Origin: an uncultured Sphingomonadales bacterium
GTDB taxonomy: Bacteria > Pseudomonadota > Alphaproteobacteria > Sphingomonadales > Sphingomonadaceae
Assembly: GCA_903832325.1 (NCBI GenBank)
Contig: CAILBC010000008.1
Span: forward strand, 62,001-126,000
Length of the DNA stretch: 64,000 bases
Direction of reading: 5' to 3'
The notes below the pieces were generated by a model. It was given only the letters and a program-made list of their open reading frames with translations. It had not been told where the DNA came from and did not search any database. The position numbers and the translations under genes were made by a program. Numbering within the stretch: position 1 is the stretch's first letter; each line of letters opens with the position of its first letter. Shown piece after piece: positions 43,531-52,106 of the stretch.

Positions 43531-44271
43531 ATGGAAAAGGTCATCGCTGCGTTATGGGCCCCGGATGGCGAACCGCGTGAGGCGTTTGGCGCGCGCGTGC
43601 TGGCCACCCTGCCCGATGCGTTGATTGCGGCAGGGGCGCGCAGGCTGCGGCTGAATCTGCGCGATGCGGCGGTGCGGCCGGGCGACGGGCTGGTGCAGCG
43701 CTGGCAAGACCCGCAGCCCGCAGCGATTGCGCAATTCTGGCTGCCATCGGCCAATGCGCGGTTTCGGGCCGGCATCGATGCCGCGCTGGCGGCGCATGGT
43801 GCGCGGTTTGCGCTGTGGCTGGTGGCGGAATCGACAATCATCGCCAATGTGGCGCATCCGGTGGAACCGGGGGCGCGCACCTGGGGATGGAGCCAGGCGA
43901 GTTTCATCACGTTTCGCCCCGATATTCCGCGCGGCCAGGCGATTGCGCACTGGCACGGGCACCACACCCGCGTGGCGATCGAGACGCAATCGAATTTCGA
44001 ATATGTGCAGAACCTGATCGTGCGGCCGCTGACCGACGATGCCCCGGCCTATGACGCGTTTGTGGAGGAATGCTTTCCGCTGGAAGCGCTGACCGTGCCG
44101 GACGTGTTTTTTGATGCGGTGGGCAATGGCGAAAAGTTTGCGGCGAACCTGGCGGCGATGATGGACAGTTGCCAGGCGTTCATCGATTTTGCGCGGGTGG
44201 ACATCATCCCAACCAGCCAGTTTGATCTGGCGTATCGTGATGGGGCATATCGCGACGGGTGCGGCGGGTGA
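43531..44271 (+). CDS. EthD-like dimeric alpha-beta barrel protein
   Basis: Protein of 246 residues, probably a tandem pair of ferredoxin-like (EthD/dimeric alpha-beta barrel) domains. The second half is clearest: ASFITFRPDIPRGQAIAHWHGHHTRVAIETQ followed by YVQNLIVRPL. EthD proteins accompany cytochrome P450 and other catabolic systems; most lack a known reaction. AGGA lies seven bases before the ATG. It follows the SDR by ten bases and overlaps or abuts the AraC gene. Confidence 0.72.
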   Translation: MEKVIAALWAPDGEPREAFGARVLATLPDALIAAGARRLRLNLRDAAVRPGDGLVQRWQDPQPAAIAQFWLPSANARFRAGIDAALAAHGARFALWLVAESTIIANVAHPVEPGARTWGWSQASFITFRPDIPRGQAIAHWHGHHTRVAIETQSNFEYVQNLIVRPLTDDAPAYDAFVEECFPLEALTVPDVFFDAVGNGEKFAANLAAMMDSCQAFIDFARVDIIPTSQFDLAYRDGAYRDGCGG

Positions 44272-44279
44272 GCGGGGCC

Positions 44280-45206
44280 ATGGTGGCGACGGTTATCGGC
44301 CCGGTCGCAGATTTTACGCCCGCCGTGCTGGCGCGGGTGCACACGCCGGCGGCGCGGGCGGAACTGGTGGAATGGCACTGGCCGGCGATGGTCGATTTTG
44401 CCCAGGCGCAGGATGACCTGATGCTGGAAATGGCGCTGCCGCCGATGGCGGCGGAGGCATCGGCCTGCCTGCCCGATCTGGACCCGGTACGGCGCTGTGC
44501 GATGGGTTCGCTGTTTGCGCGCTGGCCCGGGGTGACGGTGAGCGGCCGATCCGAAGGCGGGCATATCCGCGTGGTGCGCTGCATTTTTGCGCCAGATCGG
44601 GCGCGCGCGATGCTGGCGATGCAGCCGGCGCCCTCGCCCGCATTGGTGAAGGCACTGCTGGCGATCCGCAATGATACGCTGCGGTCGCTGATGCATATGC
44701 TGCGGCGCGAACTGGCCAACCCGGTGGACCGGTCGGACGCGGCGCTGGCCGCACTGACCGATCTGATCGCCATAGAATTCGGCCGCTTGATCGCGCCGGC
44801 GGGTGAGGCCGGGGCGACGGGGCGCAGGGCGGGCGAGCGCGGGGCAACCGGGCGGCTGGCGGCGTGGCAATTCCGCCGCATCCGCGAACGCCTGGCCGAA
44901 CCGGGCCCGGTGCCCGGCGTGGCGGACCTGGCCGCGCTGTGCGGGATCAGCGTGCGCCATCTGCACCGCCAGTTTCTTGCACTGACCGGGGCGACCGTGG
45001 CTGATTACATTGAAAACGCGCGGATCGAGCAGGCCAAGCGGCTGCTGTGCGCGCGCGACCACACGATCAAGACCATCGCGCAAGTGTGCGGTTTTGCCCA
45101 TGCCAACAGCTTTGCCCGGGCATTCCGGCGATCGACCGGGCTGACCCCGCTGGCCTTTCGCCAGCGCGGCGCCGATCAGCCGGGCCTGCCGATGACCACC
45201 CATTAA
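44280..45206 (+). CDS. AraC-family transcriptional regulator
   Basis: Regulator of 308 residues. The double helix-turn-helix is C-terminal (VADLAALCGISVRHLHRQFLALTGATVADYIENARIEQAKRLL and IKTIAQVCGFAHANSFARAFRRSTGLTPLAFR). The N-terminal 200 residues are an unrecognised effector domain. A partly duplicated Gly-Glu-x-Gly-Ala-Thr-Gly-Arg sequence lies in the linker. Start could also be GTG 44259, which would overlap the EthD gene. Being inside the run of catabolic genes, it is the obvious local activator. Confidence 0.88.
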   Translation: MVATVIGPVADFTPAVLARVHTPAARAELVEWHWPAMVDFAQAQDDLMLEMALPPMAAEASACLPDLDPVRRCAMGSLFARWPGVTVSGRSEGGHIRVVRCIFAPDRARAMLAMQPAPSPALVKALLAIRNDTLRSLMHMLRRELANPVDRSDAALAALTDLIAIEFGRLIAPAGEAGATGRRAGERGATGRLAAWQFRRIRERLAEPGPVPGVADLAALCGISVRHLHRQFLALTGATVADYIENARIEQAKRLLCARDHTIKTIAQVCGFAHANSFARAFRRSTGLTPLAFRQRGADQPGLPMTTH

Positions 45207-45223
45207 TTCAAGAGGATACGAGC

Positions 45224-46096
45224 ATGAGCCAAGCAAAAGTCGCGCTTGTTACCGGGGCCAGCCGGGGCGCCGGAGCCGGGATTGCCCGCGGATTCGGGGA
45301 AATGGGCTATACCGTTTATGTGACCGGCCGCACGATCACCCCGGGCGATGCGCGCGGGTGGGACGGATCGGTATTGCCGGGCACGGTGGCCGAAACCGCA
45401 GCGAAAGTAACCGCGCTGGGCGGCAAAGGCATCCCCGTGGTGTGCGACCATGCCGACGATGCAGCCGTGGCGCGGCTGTTTGACCAGATCCGCGCCGAGG
45501 CCGGGCGGCTGGACGTTCTGGTGAACAATGCGGCGTTTATCCATGACCAGCTGATCGAGAAAAAACCGTTCTGGGAAAAGGACCTGGACGCGCAGAAGAT
45601 CCTCGATGTGGGGCTGCGTTCGGCCTATGTGGCAAGCTGGCACGCGGCGAAGATCATGGTGCCGCAGGGGTCTGGCGTGATCGCCATGACCAGCTCGTTT
45701 GGCGCGAGCTGCTATATGCACGGGCCCGCCTATGGCGCGCAAAAGGCCGGGCTGGACAAGCTGGCGCACGATATGGAGCACGATCTGCGCGGCACCGGGG
45801 TGATCGCGGTGTCGCTGTGGCTGGGCATGCAAGTGACCGAGCGGTCGCAGATTGCCGCCGGAACCAACCCCGAACAGTATGAAGGGTTCCTCGCCATGGC
45901 GGAAAACCCGGAATTTTCCGCGCATGTGCTGGCGGCGATCGATGCCGCGCCCAATCGCGATGCATTGTCGGGCGAAACGCTGGTGGTGGCGGAAATCGCG
46001 CAGGAGCTGGGCGTGACCGACCGCGGCAAGCAGCCGCCATCGCACCGCGCGATGCTGGGCAGCCCGCGCGCGAAAAACCCGGCGGCGGTGTACTGA
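45224..46096 (+). CDS. SDR family oxidoreductase (DHRS1-like)
   Basis: Short-chain dehydrogenase of 290 residues, longer than the FabG type. TGASRGAGAGIARGF begins the fold, NNAAFIHDQLIEKKPFWEKD follows, and the catalytic residues are in MTSSFGASCYMHGPAYGAQKAGLDKL. The extra length after the active site and the LWLGMQVTE segment resemble DHRS1-type SDRs. AGAGGA is 12 bases upstream. It ends one base before the next SDR gene. Confidence 0.9.
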   Translation: MSQAKVALVTGASRGAGAGIARGFGEMGYTVYVTGRTITPGDARGWDGSVLPGTVAETAAKVTALGGKGIPVVCDHADDAAVARLFDQIRAEAGRLDVLVNNAAFIHDQLIEKKPFWEKDLDAQKILDVGLRSAYVASWHAAKIMVPQGSGVIAMTSSFGASCYMHGPAYGAQKAGLDKLAHDMEHDLRGTGVIAVSLWLGMQVTERSQIAAGTNPEQYEGFLAMAENPEFSAHVLAAIDAAPNRDALSGETLVVAEIAQELGVTDRGKQPPSHRAMLGSPRAKNPAAVY

Positions 46097-46097
46097 C

Positions 46098-46967
46098 ATG
46101 GCCGGTGACCAGGTGGCGCCCCTGCACCATGCGCTCGATTTTACCGGCAAGACGGTGCTGGTTACCGGTGGCGGGGTCGGCATCGGCCGCGCCATTGCCC
46201 AGGCCTTTGCCGACGCGGACGCGCACCTGGTGATTGCCGAAGTGGACCCGGCGCGCGCCGACGCGGTGGAGGCAGCGCTGCCCACCGCGCGGGTGATCCG
46301 CTGCGACGTGCTGAAACGCGGGGTGCCGGCAATGCTGGCCGAACGGATCGCGGGGGAAACCGGGCGGCTGGACGTGCTGATCAACAATGTTGGCCATTTC
46401 CTGCACGCAAAGCCGTTTGCCGCGATGGACGAAGACGAAATCGATGGCGTGCTGGACATCAACCTGGGCCAATTGCTGCGCATGACGCGCGCGATGATCC
46501 CGCTGTTGCGCAAGGCGGCGCCGGGATCGTCGATCATCAACATCAGCTCGATCGAGGCGTTTCGCGGCATTCCCAATTGCGCGGTCTATGCCGCGGCAAA
46601 GGCGGGGATTACCGGCCTGACCAAAAGCCTGGCGCTGGAACTGGGGCCAGAAGGCATCCGCATCAACGATATTGCGCCCGAAACCACCGACACGCCGCAA
46701 GTGGCGCTGGATTACATGATCCCGCCCGAAAACCGCGCGCATGAAGAACGCTGGATTCCGCTGGGCCGGTTTGGCCGCCCGGATGATTGCGCGGGCGCGG
46801 CGCTCTATCTTGCCAGCCCGCTGGCCGCCTGGGTTACGGGCACGGCGATCCATGTCGATGGCGGGGCGCTGGCGGCCGCAGGGTGGTATCGCACGCCACA
46901 GGGCGAATGGTCGAATGTGCCGCTGATTACCGGCAATGGCCTGGTCATTCCGGGGTCGGCCGCATGA
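46098..46967 (+). CDS. SDR family oxidoreductase
   Basis: Classical short-chain dehydrogenase of 289 residues. TGGGVGIGRAIAQAF, NNVGHFLHAKPF, ISSIEAFRGIPNCAVYAAAKAGITGLTK and IHVDGGALAAAGWYRTPQGEWSN are all present. The tail of about 25 residues beyond GG is longer than usual. Its stop overlaps the start of the SnoaL gene (ATGA at 46964). Confidence 0.92.
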   Translation: MAGDQVAPLHHALDFTGKTVLVTGGGVGIGRAIAQAFADADAHLVIAEVDPARADAVEAALPTARVIRCDVLKRGVPAMLAERIAGETGRLDVLINNVGHFLHAKPFAAMDEDEIDGVLDINLGQLLRMTRAMIPLLRKAAPGSSIINISSIEAFRGIPNCAVYAAAKAGITGLTKSLALELGPEGIRINDIAPETTDTPQVALDYMIPPENRAHEERWIPLGRFGRPDDCAGAALYLASPLAAWVTGTAIHVDGGALAAAGWYRTPQGEWSNVPLITGNGLVIPGSAA

Positions 46968-47383
46968 TCGCCGGCTTGCGCGAAGCCGCAGATATCTATG
47001 CGCGCGGTGCCGATCGGCGGGACAAGGCGGCGTGGCGCGCGGTGCTGGCCGATGACATCACGATTACCGGGCCGGGCTTTGCCATTTCCGGGATCGAGGC
47101 CAATCTGGGATCGATTGACCACCTGACGCAGGCCTTTGTCGCCACGCGGCATGTGGTGCACGATATCGATGCGGTGATCGCGGGCGATACGGCCCGCGGC
47201 GAAACCCGCTGCACCGCCGAACACCGCATCGCCGGGGCAGAGGGCGACATGCTGCTGGTCTGGGCGATCCGGTATCAGGATGAATGGCGGCGCGATGGCG
47301 ATCGCTGGCGCTTTGTCCGCCGCGATCTGGTGGTCGATTGGGAAGAACTGCGCCCGGTGCGCAATGTGGGGGGCGGCGCATGA
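46964..47383 (+). CDS. SnoaL/NTF2-like domain protein
   Basis: Small NTF2-fold protein of 139 residues: an N-terminal helix with ARGADRRDKAAWRAVLADD, the pocket segment ITGPGFAISG, and last strands DEWRRDGDRWRFVRRDLVVDWEE. It is translationally coupled at both ends (ATGA overlaps with the upstream and downstream SDR genes), so it is made in fixed ratio with two SDRs. No KSI-type catalytic set was found. Confidence 0.85.
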   Translation: MIAGLREAADIYARGADRRDKAAWRAVLADDITITGPGFAISGIEANLGSIDHLTQAFVATRHVVHDIDAVIAGDTARGETRCTAEHRIAGAEGDMLLVWAIRYQDEWRRDGDRWRFVRRDLVVDWEELRPVRNVGGGA

Positions 47384-48180
47384 CACTGGCCGGGCACACC
47401 GCGTTCGTTACCGGCGCGACCGGCGCGATTGCCGAAGCCTGCGCCGCGCAACTGGTGCGCGACGGCGCGCGGGTCATGCTGATGGCGCGGCGGGCCGAGG
47501 GGCTTGACGCGGTGATCGCGCGCCTGTGCGATGCGGTGCCGGGGGCGCAAGTGCACGGGTTTGTCGGCGATGCGATGGACCAGGATGCGGTGGGCGAGGC
47601 CCTGCAGGCGGCGCATGCCCTGGCCGGCCGGCTGGACAGCGCGTTTGCCACGGTGGGCGGCGGCGGGTTCAAGCCGTTGATCGCGCATACGGCGCAGGAT
47701 CTGCGCGATGCGTTCGACATGAATGTGGTTTCGGCGTTTCACGTGATCGCGCAGGCCGCGCCGCTGATGCGGCCGGGCGGTTCGATCGTGTGCCTGTCAT
47801 CGGGGGCGGCGCAGCTGACGTTTCGCCACCTCACCGCCTATCACGTGGCCAAGGCCGCGCTCGAGGGGCTGGTGCGCATGGCGGCGGACGAACTGGGCGC
47901 TTCGGGCATCCGGGTGAACGCGATCCGCCCGGGGCTGACCCGGTCGGGCGCGACACAAGGCCTGTTTGATGGCGGCGCAACGCCCGCGTTTCTGCCCGAA
48001 TATCCGCTGGGCCGGCTGGGCGAAGCGCACGACATGGCAGGCGCGGTGCGGTTTCTGGCCGGGCCGGAAAGCGCCTGGATCACCGGGCAATGCATCGCCG
48101 TCGATGGCGGCAATCTGTTGCGGCGCAGCCCCGATCTGGCGCCGCTGCCTTTCGCCAACCCCCACTATCAGGAAACCTGA
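47380..48180 (+). CDS. SDR family oxidoreductase with altered glycine motif
   Basis: Short-chain dehydrogenase of 266 residues. The cofactor motif reads TGATGAIAEACAA, in which the last two conserved glycines of TGxxxGIG are changed to Ala-Ile-Ala. The catalytic Tyr/Lys in AYHVAKAALEGLVRM and the Ser of LSSGAAQ are kept. The changed loop may alter cofactor binding. It overlaps the SnoaL stop (ATGA) and ends two bases before the next gene. Confidence 0.88.
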   Translation: MTLAGHTAFVTGATGAIAEACAAQLVRDGARVMLMARRAEGLDAVIARLCDAVPGAQVHGFVGDAMDQDAVGEALQAAHALAGRLDSAFATVGGGGFKPLIAHTAQDLRDAFDMNVVSAFHVIAQAAPLMRPGGSIVCLSSGAAQLTFRHLTAYHVAKAALEGLVRMAADELGASGIRVNAIRPGLTRSGATQGLFDGGATPAFLPEYPLGRLGEAHDMAGAVRFLAGPESAWITGQCIAVDGGNLLRRSPDLAPLPFANPHYQET

Positions 48181-48182
48181 CC

Positions 48183-49088
48183 ATGAAAGTTCTTGTCATC
48201 GGCGGCACCGGCGCGCTGGGCGGCCACGCCGCGCTGCATCTGGCTGCACAAGGCCACGATGTAACGATTACCGGGCGTGGAGCAGGCGCGCATCCCGATA
48301 CGCCGCTGGCCGCGCTGGGCTATCTGCGCGGCGATTATGTGGCGGGCGATTTCACCGTGGAGCGGTTGCGCGGGTTTGACTGGCTGGTGTTTGCCGCCGG
48401 CAACGATCCGCGCCACGTGCCGCAGGGCGAAGATTTTGGCGAATGGCTGATCAGGGCCAACCATGTTGCGCTGCCCGCGGTGTTTGCCGCCGCGCGCGAA
48501 GCCGGGGTGACCCGCGCGGTGCAATTGGGCAGTTTCTATGCCCAGGCCGCGCCCGATCTGATTGCCGGCAATGTCTATATCCAGTCGCGCCTGGCCGCCT
48601 GCGAAGGCGCGCGCGCCGAAGGGCGGCCCGGGTTCGACGTGGTGAGCGTGAATGCGCCGTTCATGGTCGGCAGCGTGCCCGGCCTGCCCTCGGCGATTTT
48701 CGATCCTTATGTGCAATGGGCCAAAGGGCTGATCCCGATTCCCGCCTATGCGCCGACGGGCGGCACCAATTTCATGTCGTTCCGGTCCTTGTCCGAAGCG
48801 ATCGAGGGGGCGCTGCTGCGCGGGGTGCCGGGGCATGCCTATCTGGTGGGGGATGAAAACCTGTCTTTCGCGCAGTATTTTCAGCTGTTTTTCAACGCTG
48901 TGGGGCGCAGCGACGTGATTATCGAGGCGCTCGATCAGGAATTGCCGCTGCTGCCTGATGTGGCAATTCCGCAAGGGCGGGGAAATTTCATCCGCTATGA
49001 ACCCGATGCTGGCGAAACCGCGCTGCTGGGCTATCATCGCCACGATGTGGCCAATGCGGTGCGCGATGTCGCCGCGCAATTCGGCTGA
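48183..49088 (+). CDS. NAD(P)-dependent epimerase/dehydratase-type (atypical SDR)
   Basis: Extended/atypical SDR of 301 residues. VLVIGGTGALGGHAALHL is the glycine motif of the extended type. The usual catalytic Tyr-x-x-x-Lys appears as NVYIQSRLAA, with Arg in place of Lys. 3-beta-hydroxysteroid dehydrogenase/isomerases and NmrA-like proteins belong to the same superfamily, and the change from Lys to Arg raises doubt about catalysis. The gene is two bases after the SDR stop and 38 bases before the esterase gene. Confidence 0.82.
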   Translation: MKVLVIGGTGALGGHAALHLAAQGHDVTITGRGAGAHPDTPLAALGYLRGDYVAGDFTVERLRGFDWLVFAAGNDPRHVPQGEDFGEWLIRANHVALPAVFAAAREAGVTRAVQLGSFYAQAAPDLIAGNVYIQSRLAACEGARAEGRPGFDVVSVNAPFMVGSVPGLPSAIFDPYVQWAKGLIPIPAYAPTGGTNFMSFRSLSEAIEGALLRGVPGHAYLVGDENLSFAQYFQLFFNAVGRSDVIIEALDQELPLLPDVAIPQGRGNFIRYEPDAGETALLGYHRHDVANAVRDVAAQFG

Positions 49089-49126
49089 AACCCGGACAAG
49101 CCGGCCAGGGACAAAGAGGACAATCC

Positions 49127-50071
49127 ATGACACTGAATCCGCAAGTCGAGGCTTTGCTCGGTTTTTTCGCGCAGATGCCGGCGCCCGACCTGGCCACGGT
49201 GACTGCACCGCAATTGCGCGAGGCAAACGACCGGCCGATTGCGATGGGCCCTCCGCCCGAAGTGGCCGAAGTGCGCGAGGTGTCGATTGCTCTGGATGGC
49301 GCTCCGGATGGCCGCACGCTGGCGGCGCGGCTGTATATCCCCGCCGATGCCGGCACAAATCCGCCGCTGGTGGTCTATTACCACGGCGGCGGCTGGGTGC
49401 TGGGCACGCTGGACACGCATGATGGCACGTGCCGCGCGCTGGCGCGGGCGAGCGGCGCGGCGGTGCTGTCGGTCGGGTATCGGCTGGCGCCCGAAACGCC
49501 GTTTCCCGGGCCGCTCGATGATTGCCACGATGCGCTGGTGTGGGCGCATGAACACGCCGCCGATCTGGGCATCGATGGATCACGGCTGGCAGTGGCGGGC
49601 GACAGCGCAGGGGGCAATCTGGCTGCGGCGGTGGCGATCCGCCTGCGCGATCTGGGCGGCCCGGTGCTGCGCCACCAATTGCTGATCTATCCCGTTACCG
49701 ATGCCGATTTCAGCCGCGAATCCTATGCACAGAATGGCGCGGGCAACTATTTCCTGTCCACCGCGATGATGGAATGGTTCTGGAAACAGTATGTTGCCGA
49801 TATCGCCAACTCCCATGTCGAAGGCGCGACCGTGCTGCAGACCGCGAACCTGGCCAATCTGCCGCCCGCGACCGTGATCATGGCCGAATATGACCCGCTG
49901 CGCGATGAAGGCCTGGCCTATGCCGAGGCGTTGGCCGCGGCGGGCAATTCGGTGCACAGCAGCGTGGCGCCGGGGATGATCCACGGCTTTTTTTCGATGT
50001 TCGAATTTGTGCCCGATGCCCTGCCGCATATCGCTGCAGCAGGCGCAAAGCTGAAAGCGGCGTTTGGCTGA
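49127..50071 (+). CDS. Alpha/beta hydrolase, hormone-sensitive-lipase type
   Basis: Esterase/lipase of 314 residues. The oxyanion-hole motif YYHGGGWVLG (near residue 86), nucleophile motif GDSAGGNLAAAVA, Asp in AEYDPLRDEG and His in MIHGFFSM complete the catalytic set of family IV (HSL) esterases. GAGGA is at the proper distance from the ATG. It may release an acyl or ester group from the substrate, or open a lactone. It closes the plus-strand run, facing the SDR gene on the other strand. Confidence 0.92.
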   Translation: MTLNPQVEALLGFFAQMPAPDLATVTAPQLREANDRPIAMGPPPEVAEVREVSIALDGAPDGRTLAARLYIPADAGTNPPLVVYYHGGGWVLGTLDTHDGTCRALARASGAAVLSVGYRLAPETPFPGPLDDCHDALVWAHEHAADLGIDGSRLAVAGDSAGGNLAAAVAIRLRDLGGPVLRHQLLIYPVTDADFSRESYAQNGAGNYFLSTAMMEWFWKQYVADIANSHVEGATVLQTANLANLPPATVIMAEYDPLRDEGLAYAEALAAAGNSVHSSVAPGMIHGFFSMFEFVPDALPHIAAAGAKLKAAFG

Positions 50072-50120
50072 TTGGGCATGCCTGGCCCCTCCCCCAAAGG
50101 AGAGGGGCCAAACCCGTGCA

Positions 50121-50876
50121 TCAAAACGCCGTGGCGCCGCCATCGACCACCATCGCGTGGCCGGTAACAAAGCTGGCGGCGGGCGAACACAGCCAGACCA
50201 CGGCCTCGGCAATTTCCTGCGCGGTGCCCATGCGGCCCATCGGCGTCATCCCGTCGATCAGCGCCTTCATCGCCGGATCGGCGACCAGCGGCGCGGTCAT
50301 CGGGGTTTCGATCACGCCGGGGCAGATCGCATTCACCCGGATTCCGGCCTGGGCCCAGCGCAGCGCGCCGTGGCGGGCAAGGCCGACCACGCCGTGCTTG
50401 GCCGCGACATAGGCCGGCTGCCCGGGATTGCCGACCAGGCCGTTGATCGATGCGGTGTTGACGATCGCCCCGCCGCCGCGCGGCAGCATCACCGCCGCCT
50501 CTTCACGCATGCAGCGCATCACGCCCGACAGGTTGATGCCGATATTGCGTTCCCAGATTGAATCATCGTATTCATCATCGCCCAGCCGATTGAGCCCGGC
50601 ATTGTTGAACGCGCAGTCCAGCCCGCCCAACCGGTCAACCGCCGCCGCAACCATCGCGCGCACATCATCGGCATTGGCCACATCGCAGCGGAAAAAGATT
50701 GCCTTGCCGCCGGCCGCCTCGATCATGGCCACGGTTTCATCGCCGCCTGCGGTGTTCACATCGGCCACCAGCACCGCCGCGCCCGATCGCGCAAATGTCA
50801 ACGCCGTGGCGCGGCCGATGCCGCCCCCGCCGCCGGTAACCAGCGCGACTTTGCCGCCCAGCCCGTAATCGATCAT
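50121..50876 (-). CDS. SDR family oxidoreductase
   Basis: Classical short-chain dehydrogenase of 251 residues. TGGGGGIGRATAL, ADVNTAGGDE with the NAD-type Asp, NTASINGLVGNPGQPAYVAAKHGVVGLAR with Ser, Tyr and Lys, and the end GHAMVVDGGATAF. ATG 50876 is used; GTG 50882 is closer to GAGAGG and would add two residues. It is divergent from the Coq4-like gene, across a gap of 375 bp. Confidence 0.92.
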   Translation of the reverse strand: MIDYGLGGKVALVTGGGGGIGRATALTFARSGAAVLVADVNTAGGDETVAMIEAAGGKAIFFRCDVANADDVRAMVAAAVDRLGGLDCAFNNAGLNRLGDDEYDDSIWERNIGINLSGVMRCMREEAAVMLPRGGGAIVNTASINGLVGNPGQPAYVAAKHGVVGLARHGALRWAQAGIRVNAICPGVIETPMTAPLVADPAMKALIDGMTPMGRMGTAQEIAEAVVWLCSPAASFVTGHAMVVDGGATAF

Positions 50877-50882
50877 GCCCAC

Positions 50883-51251
50883 GAATCCTCTCCAATATTT
50901 TTCGTAAATAGCAGATTAGTCTGTGACGCAAATGCAGGTCAATGGCGGATTTTCACCCCCTATTGCGAAACATCGCGCCGCATCGCGCACCATCCCCTTG
51001 CCGCGCAGGGTGACCGGGCGCAGGGGAAATTGCCATGCGCCCGGTATTTTGCGGCTTTTTCGTAAACCCAACCAATTCTTTCTACGCATACTGTCACAAC
51101 TTTGGCGTTTTAGGCCGCCAAGGCATTTAACGGGCAAGGTTTTTCAACGCACACGGTTGATCGCGCGCGCTACCTGGGGTAGCTTTGCAGGATCGAAGCG
51201 AGGGCCGCACGCGGCACCTGCGCCAATTTTTCGGGACAGGAGCGCTGCACC
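50883..51251. promoter_or_regulatory. Divergent control region of SDR and Coq4-like genes
   Basis: No gene is supported here. The AT-rich part (50895-50935) contains GACGCAAAT, and TACGCA is at 51083-51088. A small hairpin GCTACC-TGG-GGTAGC is at 51169-51183, and the Coq4-like reading frame starts 69 bases later. The palindrome found before the other amidohydrolase locus is absent. Confidence 0.45.
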
Positions 51252-52106
51252 TTGGTTGACACCCCCTATCTCGCGCGTGGCTGGATGCCGGTGGAAACGC
51301 CATCGAGCGTGCTGGTTTCGTCTTCGAAATACCTCGACAATCCGGCCTTGCGCGATTGGCTGGCGATGATCCTGCTGCGCCGCAACGGGCCCGACATGCC
51401 CCCGCCGGCGGAAATGTATGCATTTCTGCCGATTCTCGATGCCTTGCGCGATCATGGCCGGATCGAGGCGATGTTTACCGAGGAACGGCGGATCAATCCC
51501 GCGCTCGACGCGTGGTTTTCCGAAGGCTTCGTATCGAATTACAAGATTGCCGATTTTGCGCAATATGCCCCCGGATCGCTGGGCGGCATCCTTCATGCGC
51601 AGATGACCGGCGGCAATTACGAGCTGCAGATCGTGCCGTGGAGCGAGCCGACAACGCAATTGCAGTTTTTCAATCTGCGATCGGGCCAGACGCACGATTT
51701 CGAACATATCCTGACCGGCGGCGGATTCAATTTCATGGGAGAGCTGGTGCCCTATTGGTACCGGCTGACCAATGTGTTCAAATTCATCCACAATCCCGAG
51801 CTCGCGGCGGAATTGAGCATGATCCAGATTTTCGGATCGCTGCGCTATACCGTGCGCACCATGCTGCACTATCCGCAAATCTGGCCGGTCTGCGTCAACG
51901 CGATCCAGCGCGGCATGCGCGTGGGCCAGGAAAGCGATGCGCTGTTCATGGCCAGGCTTGAGGATTATTTTCACCTGCCGCTGAACGAAGCGCGCGCCGC
52001 GCTGGGCGTGCGCGGCGCGGTCGATGTCGATACCGATGCCGCCGGCGCATTTTGGGCAGAGCGCGGCCCCCTGCCCAGCCCCGTGCCACAAATGGAGCCC
52101 CTGTGA
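51252..52106 (+). CDS. Coq4-family protein (paralogue 3)
   Basis: Protein of 284 residues. The Coq4 metal motif is QTHDFEHILTGGGFNFMGE. The blocks TPSSVLVSSSKYL, LLRRNGPDMP and APGSLGGILHAQM match paralogue 2. The first codon at 51252 is TTG, with GGACAGGAG upstream; ATG 51285 is a shorter alternative that would still keep the conserved blocks. The stop TGA overlaps the ATG of the amidohydrolase by one base, so the pair is coupled. This is the same pairing as at 32511-35140, with order reversed. Confidence 0.83.
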   Translation: MVDTPYLARGWMPVETPSSVLVSSSKYLDNPALRDWLAMILLRRNGPDMPPPAEMYAFLPILDALRDHGRIEAMFTEERRINPALDAWFSEGFVSNYKIADFAQYAPGSLGGILHAQMTGGNYELQIVPWSEPTTQLQFFNLRSGQTHDFEHILTGGGFNFMGELVPYWYRLTNVFKFIHNPELAAELSMIQIFGSLRYTVRTMLHYPQIWPVCVNAIQRGMRVGQESDALFMARLEDYFHLPLNEARAALGVRGAVDVDTDAAGAFWAERGPLPSPVPQMEPL

